Shown one piece after another: positions 1-9,000 of a stretch of 10,111 nt of DNA (its first letter is position 1; every line of letters begins with the position of its first letter). The notes under the pieces were generated by a model, which searched no databases, had not been told where the DNA came from, and saw nothing but the letters and a program-made list of their open reading frames with translations. The DNA comes from UBA1124 sp963933095. Its GTDB lineage: Bacteria; Pseudomonadota; Gammaproteobacteria; Pseudomonadales; Cellvibrionaceae. The DNA lies in the NCBI GenBank assembly GCA_963933095.1, contig CAWVSV010000080.1, positions 1-10,111 of the forward strand, read 5' to 3'. A program made the position numbers and the translations under genes.

Positions 1-3000
1 TGATATTGGTGCTACTCGTGATTTCACCAGTGCAGCCCATACCACTACTGAAACTACTGCAACTCTGAGTACAAATCATACTGTCGATATTCTGGCAGGT
101 TATTCTTTAACGGGTAGCGGGCTTATAGGTAATCGATATGCTTATTTAGGTACTGGTAATTTAACCGTATTAGATTGGAGTAATATCGATTTTAGCGATA
201 AGGCGGTTTGGCAAGATTTAGGACAGCGCCAAAAATTCCTTGATCAGTCGGCAGATAGTCGCTCGGATAAAAAAGCAGCTGTTATTGCTCGCGGTGCAGC
301 CGCAGCAGAGACCGAAGACGTTGCCGTAACGTTAGTTTCTGCAGGGCAAAGTAGTACTAATGCTTATGTCGGTTTTAACGCAACCGTCACTGCAACAACT
401 GGTGATGTCGAGGTTAAAGCTAACGAAAATATTAATTTGGAAATGGTTGTCGGTAGCGGCGCTATTAGTAGTGGTGTTAACGTTGGTGGTGCGGTTGCGG
501 TTGCCACGCTAGGCAATAAAACGTCTGTTTATGTTGATACCAAGGCAACGCTCGTTGCCGGTGATGACATTACTATTAAAGCTGATTACACCAGTTATAT
601 TGACGTTAAAGCTTATGGTGGTTCGGTGGGCCCAGTCAGCCTGGGTGCTCAGGTTGTTGTTGTCGCTGACAGCAGTAGCCAGTCGGCATATACCCAAAAC
701 GCGACCAGCGTCTTTTCCGCCGCAAAAATTGTCTCGGCTAATGACGTCAATTTTATGGCCTCTGCAACACGTAATATTACTACCGAAGTTAAAGGTGTCG
801 CGGCGGGCTTGCTGGCCGCTGGTGCGTCCATTGGAGTGGTGTCTGTAAGTGGCACTACCGATGCCTATTTGGGTAGTTACACTCAGGTTGGGCAAAGTAC
901 CGGTCAAGTCGACAATCTCACGATTAAAGCCAATAACAGTGCCGTGATTAAGCAAGATATTTGGACGGTATCTGCAGGTATTGGCGCCGCTGCGGCAAAC
1001 GTTGGCGTGGTTACTTATAATCCGATTCTACGCGTATTTATTGGCGACAATTCTAAAATTAAAACGACGGGCTCGGTTGAACTTAGCGCGACCGTAACGC
1101 CAGATGTTGATGCTACTATGCACGGCGTATCGGCTGGTCTTTTAGCCGTGGGTGTTTCCAGTACGACTATAGACGTTCATCCTACCGTTACGGTGCAGGT
1201 GTCTACACCTAATGCTGTCTGGGGGCTGCCAAATCCGGGCGGTGGTGTCACTATTCAAGCGGCGAATTTAAGCTTGAATGCATCCCATGCTATTGGTACG
1301 AGTGGTTACACCGCTCAAGGTTATGCAAGTGGTGCTGCGGGCGCACTTATCGGTGCGGATGCGACATTGGTAACAATCAACAGTAGCGCTAAGCTCAACA
1401 GCTATGTCGGTGGTGATTCGGTCTTAACCATTAGTGGCATGACTTACATTGGCGCCGACAATCAATCGCGCCAAGATGCCGAGGCCAACAGTGCCGCTGG
1501 CGGGTTATTGGTTGCTGGAGCCAGTATTGCGACTATCACTAGCAATTCCACAAGTAAAGCCTGGACAGGTGCCGGTGTAACTCTTTCTGGTGCTGGCCTT
1601 GTGGTTCGCGCGAATGGTAAAGATGATAACTACACCGATACTACCGCCGGTTCTGGCGGTGTCGTTGCCGGTGCGGGTTCTGTGGCCACTACAGTAAATA
1701 CCAGCAGTACGATCGCCGAAGTGGGTGGGCACATTACCCTTACACCGAGTGAATCTTCGGTGAATTTGAATGTCGGCACTGCGACTTACACCACGGTAGG
1801 CAGTAATTTCCAATTGGTTCAAGCGGGTAATACGGTCGATATCTTAGCCGGCTTCACCGGTAGTGGCGATATAGGTTCGCGTTACCAGTATAGCGGCGGC
1901 GAAGACTTAATTGACCTGTCTACGGTTAACTTGGCCAATGGTGATTGGTTAAAAATAGCAACAACAAGCGACGATGCTACATTCACTTCAACCGCCAGTA
2001 ACGTTGAGACAATCATAAATGGCAATACAGTCGACGTGGTCGCCGGCTTCCAAGGCTCAGGTGTTGTGGACGGGCGCTATCAATATTTGGGCGAGCCTAC
2101 TCGACTGGATTTAACCGTAGCTAATTTTAACGATACCACTCTCTGGCAGAGTATGGGTTTTGTACCTACCTCATATAACAATGAAGATGGCGTACAAACA
2201 CTGCGCAAAGGTGACTTGATTCAGATCATAAATGCCGATGCCAAAAATGGAGTGATGGGGGCGAGCTACCAATATCAGGGGGCCATTCAAGCCATAAACT
2301 TATCCACCACTAATTTTGGCTCTAATCAGTGGGTAGCCATACTCAACGGGACTCTCGATGTGTTGGCGGATCATACCGCTGTATTTAATGGCAAGGTCAC
2401 TGTCGGTGCCGGTGGTGCTTTGGCCGGGGTCGGTGCAGTTGTTGACCACGATGTCAGCTCCCTTGTGAATGCTAATGTCAGTGCCAGCAGTATCATTAAT
2501 GCAGCCGATATTGTCTTTGATGCCAAAAATCATATTGTTAAAGACTGGCTTTATGACGGCGCAAGTATTAATGAAAACATTAAGGGTACGACCGGTGGTT
2601 TAGCCAGTGGTGCGGGCGCCAATAGCAACATTACACTGAATATAACCACTCAGGTGATAATCGGCAGTGCTGCACAGCTCTCTTTAAACGGTGCTATAAC
2701 ACGTCCAGGCGAGTTCCGTCTGGCAACGCTGAATGACATTTACCTGCGCGATAAGGTGACTTTGTCCAGTGGCGGTGCTGTTGCCGGCGCGGGTGGTGCT
2801 ATTACTATTTCCACACCGACTCTATTGTCTCAGGTCAATATTGGCGCTAATGCTGAGCTTACCAGTATTGGCAAAATAGATATTTCAGCCCGAGGCAAGG
2901 GCTCTGTGGACACCAAGTTGAATGTTGAAACCTATGGTGCCGCAACGGTTTCAACGGCTTATAGCGAAATTACTATATTGCCTGTTAATGAGGTAGTGAT

Positions 3001-6000
3001 CGAGGCTAGTGCGGAGATCCGTGCCCGTGACGATTTGAATATTACCGTTGGTAAAAATATTCACCATGAGCGCGATAAATATCAGCTGGATGTTCGCACC
3101 GACAGTTTTGCTGGCAGCGCGATTCCCATCGATGGCGTTTCAGCTAACGCGTCTATCGACCAAAATAATCGAATCAGTGTCGCGGCGGGTGCGTTGCTCG
3201 AAACCGGTGGTCAGGCCAATCTCTATACTGAGAATCTGGGTCTGGCACAGGTCAATGCCTACGCCAAGGCGGTTAACTGGCTGTCGGCTACCGCCGATGG
3301 TATTAACTCTGCTCTAGGCGGTGTTGAGCAGGATGAAGGGATGGCTGATTTCACCGGTAGAGGCGTCATTCATATTGACGGCACTGTGCGCACCGGCATT
3401 AACCGCAACATTGATCTTACGATTAACAGTGTTATTGATGGTCTAACACCCGCAGTAACAGTGACCAATCCGAACGATGTTAGTTATAAAGTGAAACGTG
3501 AAGCTATTGAATCGGGTTTAGCGCTGCAACTGTCTAACGCCAAGGACAATTTAAAGCGTTATGCAAACTCTGCCGACCTGGCCTATAGCGACTTTTATCG
3601 CGCTGAGGTAACGCGATTAGAAAGTGAAATGCTGCGCAAAGGTTTGGCCCGAGAGCTGGTTTCAGAAAATGGCAGTGTTAATGTGGTGCCCATCGGTCAG
3701 GAAGCGGTTATCGTAACAATTGATAGGATTTACGCCGAGGCAGGCCGTATTGATCTTCGCGCGACTGCGTTGACCGGCAGCGGTATGTTTGATGCGCCGG
3801 GCAATTCCATCGTAACGATTGAGAACCAAACCCATGCTCAGCTGCGCATTGTCGGTATTGAAATTCCGCGTATTAATGGCGGCGTGGTGCTCAATGGTAA
3901 TTTGTTAAATCCGATAGCTGGGCAGCCTGGGCAAACAGCGCAAACCGGTATCGCTGGCACGCCAGCAATCTTCATATCCAACACTATATCGTCAACCGAG
4001 CTGAGGGGGGTTGAAACTCAAAAGCTTGATGCACTAATAGCTAGGCTAACCGTATCACGAGATGCTACTGCAGACCCGATGGCCAAAAGTAGATTCCAGG
4101 CTCAGATTGATAACGCTGCGATTACAATCCCGGTACCGAGCGTTTATGTTGTCGGCGAGATCAACAATTTAAATGGTGAGCTAACGATTGACGCGGGTAA
4201 GGGCGACATTAATATTAGTGGCAGCATTAGTGTTGCCAAGCAGTATATTAAGACCACCGGTACCTTTAAGTTACAGGCGGTCGATAAAGCCATTTACGGT
4301 ATAAATGGCACTACTCATGCTAAATGGGATCTAGCAATTGGTGATAATGGTTTGGGTGGGGCAACTGTCGCCCAAGTTCGTGATGTGCTTGCATCAACTT
4401 CAACCACGCCATCAATTTCTGCTCAAAGTATTATTATTGATGCCGAATATTTGGATCTTAATGGCACCCTTCAAAGTGGCCAAGCCGATGTTGCCGTAAA
4501 CATTACCGATGCCATGGTAGATCAGGCCCTGCAAATTAAATCGTTAGGCTACACGGGCTTGTTTGAGGTGTATGCGGATAAAGTTGCCGGTTACAATATT
4601 GCTTTTGATCTGGATAATAATCGCTTCGAAGTGATCGATACTCGCATCGAGGGCGGCTATATTGATCTGACCGGTCATATTATTAATACCGGGCAAGGCG
4701 CAAATATTAAGTTGCTGTCAGGTTACGGCAAAATCTCCATTACCAATCACACCGATTACGATGTGGTGCTCAACGAAATTGATGCGTCTGAGCATGGCGT
4801 TGGCAAGCTGATTATTAAAGATTGGTACAAAGGTACAGAAACCATCGTTGATGACGAGGGCAACAACGTTTTGGTCCCTAAGGCGACTATTTATCAGCGC
4901 GATTCCGATGGCGTCATGACTGTCACAGGGGCAGGGTCGGACGGTAGTAGCGTTGCACAGGCAAATGGTAAATATGATGTCAGAGATGGCTTGCGCTATG
5001 GCTGGAAAGTAGGGCAAGAGTTCACTGCACGTCAGGTGGAGGTCGTAGGGTCATCTAGCTGGTTGGGTATTGATGCTTTCGCTAAAGACCCTGCCACAGT
5101 GAATTATAACGGCCCGATAGAGCGCATCGGAGTAGCCGAACTAATGGGTGGTGGAGCCTATGTCTATGTTGATAGCGGTAATATTGATCAGGCTTATCTA
5201 CACACGCTGGAAACTATAGATCTTAAAAATCTTGACGGCACGGCAAAGGTAAGCTACTACGATAGAGATTTACCGTCCGAGAGCACTTGGTACGGTACGA
5301 CCACTCACTATAAAGAATTAACCAAAAAGATGAGTAAGCAGGAAGTACATACTCACTCAATCAAGGCTGATTACGACGTTAATATTGAATTTATGGGCTA
5401 CAGTAAAGCAGAAATTGCGGTGCATTCGACCGGTACTGGTGATGTGATAATCAACGGCGACTTGCTGAATAGCAACGGCACGACCAGCATCATCTCGGGC
5501 GGCGCAATTGAATCGGCAACGGACTCCGTGGTGACCGGTAAGCACATTGTTTTAATGGCAGCGACCCATATTGGTTCTGCCGGCGCTTTAAGCGTAACGA
5601 ATGGGGCCGTGATTGGCGCCGCCTCGCCACTGAATATCGACTTGACTGACGATGTCGATGCCAGTTTAAAAGTGACCACCGAAGGTGGCCGTGTACATAT
5701 TAAAGAAATATATGGCGACTTAACTATTGACCAAATTACAGCGATATCCGCAGCGGATATCGCCAATCAAACCGGCTATGACATTACTCTAGAGTCCGAC
5801 GGAAATATCGAAGCGGCGTCGGGTAAGATCGGCTTAATTCAAGGTGGCACCCTTGTGCTATTGACGAATGGCGGCATTGGTGAAAGCGGCCAACGTTTGC
5901 AGCTTAACTCGGGTTCTCAGCAACACGACAGTGTATCTGTTTACGCTAAAGGTGATGTTTACTTAGAAGAAACCACGGGTGATCTTCGCCTGCGTGAGAT

Positions 6001-9000
6001 TATTGCTAAAACGTACAATGTGGATCTTTTAATTAGCGCTGGAGCGTTGGTTGACGGTAATAATTCTTCGGTTCGCGATGAGCGCACAATCACTCAATTA
6101 AAAGGCGGTCTATGGACTGATCTAGGCTTGACGGCCGATACCGGGGCTATTCAAAAAATAGCGCAAGTGCAAGAGAGTTATCGTGCCGGTTTTCAGCAGG
6201 AGTATCAGAGTTACTGGGAACTGCGAATGCAGCAAGTTGACTCATCAGTATACGATGCCAGCTTTAAGGTAACCTTTAGTGCTCAAGAGCGCCAAGCCTA
6301 CCATGCATCCTACGAACGACAGGGTATGCCGAGTGCCGATATTGCAGCGGCCATTACCGCGCAAGAAGTGAAGCGCACTGCGGAATACCGCGAGTTACAT
6401 AAAACCTATGGCAACCAGGACTACCTGAATCAGCATCTCAATGTGGCAACTGGCCATACTGTAGATGCCAATTCATACAGTGATGATTACGACTATCAGC
6501 TTTCAGTTCACCAATCAGATCAAGTTACTGGATCAATAAAAGTTTGGAAAGAAGTCGAGCTGCTCAATTTAGTCAGTGCAGGCATACTTAAACCCGTGTC
6601 CAGCACGGTATTTGATATTGAAGAGGCTAATATTTCGGCCGCCAACGTTACCATTAAAGCGCTCGGTGATGTGGGGTCGGCAACGGGGCGTCAGCTGATT
6701 AACCTCGATAATATGTCGAAAGAAGACCGTATATTGTTGTCGGCATCTGAGCGAGTTGATGTGTCTTTTGTGGTTGGTGATAGCCACAGTGCCAATGTTG
6801 ATTTTATTCATAACGATGTTGGCGCAGACCAAATTCAGCGTAACGACGACGTCAGTTGGTTGGATAACTTTAGTGCTGGCATGACTATAGAAGTCTGGGG
6901 GGATACCGCCAATGAAACATCACGTGGCAACTACTATGAAATAGCATCGGTTACCAAAAGCACGATTACGCTAGTGGATAAACCTGTATTATTAGGCGCC
7001 GGCAGTCTGCGCCCACCACTGTATGATTTAGTTTCAGAAAAAAGCTTGCTAGCAGAATTTACCGCGATAGCGGTAGACCCTGTGAATACGACGCTTACGG
7101 TAACGGGGATCAGTGTCGACCTGCGTCAAGATGTTGATCTAGAAGCGACCGGCAAGGTCAAGATAGATGCTGCCGGCACCGCTTATATTGGCGCTGAAAT
7201 TAACGATATCAATATTGATTCGATTGCCGCGGACAGTGATGTTCGTATCAAAGTTAAAGACAGTGATATTACCAGTGCGGCGACCACTGCGGTAGATATC
7301 GTTGGTTCTAGTATGATTTTGGAATCAGGTTTTGGGGCGATAGGTTCGCTCGATAATAAGCTGAGTGTCGATGTTCAGGGCGGTAGTTTGATTGTGCGGG
7401 CCTACCAAAGTATCTATGTCGTAGAGGCCGATGGCGATATCAACTTGGCCGCAGCTTTTTCTAAGAGCGGTGATATTTATCTAGAGTCGAAAACTGGATC
7501 TATCCTTGATGCCTTGGATCACGAGTTTGAAAAAATTATCGCTCGAGATGTGGATCTAATTGCTACGACTGGCAGCGTCGGTGAAGACGGTAAAACGCTT
7601 GAAATATCGATTACTGGTCGTTTAAATATTCAAGCTCAAAATACCATCAATGTCGAAGAGGTTGGCGGCGATATACTCGCGGGAGTGATTAAATCATCTG
7701 CCGGTGACGTGACTCTTAAGGCAAACCTTAGTATTTTTGATGATATAAATACTCTAGATGCCAATGTGGTAGGTAACAATATCGAGCTTACTGCCGCACT
7801 CGGTTGGATTGGTAGTCCGGATAATGATTTAGACATTAACAGTACTTTTAATGGTGCTGGCACTTTGACCACCTTGAGCGGTGAGAACTCATACATAAAT
7901 GAGACAGATGGTGACTTGTCGATCTACACGTTAGGTACCAACAACGGCAAGAGTGTTTTTGTTGTCAGTGCCGGCCGTATATTAAATGGTATCGATACAT
8001 CTGTTATCGGTGCTCCCAGTTCGAATGTGAGCACAGATTCCGGTCGAATTAAATTGTTTGCCGCCGGAGATATTGGTGAAAGTGCTAATCGTCTGCAAAC
8101 AACCGTTGGTTATTTGGAAGGCCGCTCTATTGCCGGCAGTGTTTGGATAACAAATACGGGACACTTGACCATCGGCGGTTCAGATAGCACAGAAGGTATT
8201 ATTTCTGCCGGTTCGGTTAATGTAGTCGCCCACAGCCCAATTACCATCGACAAAGATATTATTGTTACTGGTGCCAATCTTAATTCCGGTTCTGCCTACA
8301 CCGAAGGAACCGATATTGTTGTTATTTCCACTGATGACAACGCCGACGCTTCCGGTAAAGAAGATCACCTAATTATTCGTCAAGACCGCGTGCTTAGAAC
8401 TAATAGCGGTAGTATTAAGCTATTGGCGGGCGATGATTTAGTGCTTGAATCGGGCGTAGTGATTAACGCGGCTAAAACCTTAGAATTACGCGGTGATTTC
8501 GGCAACGCCGACAGTTCCGGCAGCTACATTAGTCTCGATGGCAGTTTGTTTGCGAAAAACATCATTATTTCGGGTGAGGGGGGTAATGATGTTTTGATAT
8601 TGTTGAACAGTGGAATAATGAGCGCCGAAACAATCGGTGTCGATTTGAATGCTGGCAGCGATAAGGCATTTTTGTATGGTCAAATGATAGCGACGGACAT
8701 TCAAGGCATAGATATAAATGGCGGCGATAATGCCGATGAAATTACACTGGATATGCAGTTGTTGCGAGGCAATGTTCATATTTTAGGTCGCGGTGGCGAC
8801 GATAAAATCACCATAAATGAACTTCATTCGCGTTTTGACAGTGAAAGTTTGTTGATTGACGGCGGTAAAGGCTCTGATACCGTTCAAATTAATACAACCG
8901 GTAACGGTACTGACTATGTGATTGATGTGAAAGACTCAGGCAATACCTCTGGTAATAGCCCCAAGGTTGATGGAGTCAATCAATTGATCATCGACGGCAC

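Larger units (their letters stand above)
5570..8104 (+). repeat. Recurring G-x-[IV]-G-x5-L motif (seven copies)
   Basis: A short motif recurs with its [IV]-G pair at bases 5570 (HIGSAGAL), 5876 (GIGESGQRL), 6671 (DVGSATGRQL), 7340 (AIGSLDNKL), 7577 (SVGEDGKTL), 7808 (WIGSPDNDL) and 8072 (DIGESANRL). The last four are 77-88 residues apart; the earlier gaps are wider, partly because helical insert 2 and the GMTIEV module lie between. Each copy usually follows a strand such as LxAxxG and is followed by another beta-strand. Motifs of this type are common in haemagglutinin-like beta-helix proteins, where they probably mark a turn of the helix. Confidence 0.65.

Noticed and set aside
531..848. Sense-strand frame of 105 codons in another phase, and a similar one at 3048-3317
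   Set aside because: Both overlap the giant frame fully and have implausible composition with no domain. The giant frame continues unbroken through them, so they do not indicate a frameshift.
509..955. Antisense open frame of 148 codons, the longest closed frame in the window
   Set aside because: It lies entirely opposite the giant frame and its translation resembles no family I know. Repetitive sense codons tend to leave antisense frames open, so it is a shadow.
1826..2341. The tandem copies as a recent DNA duplication or mobile repeat
   Set aside because: The copies share protein pattern but differ at many bases, so they are old protein-level repeats.
5741..5763. The inverted repeat as a transcription terminator
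   Set aside because: There is no T-run on either side and it is inside an open frame that continues for more than 4 kb.
8489..8497. RGD tripeptide, a possible integrin-binding motif
   Set aside because: A tripeptide is expected by chance in a protein rich in Gly and Asp, and nothing in the context supports host-cell binding.
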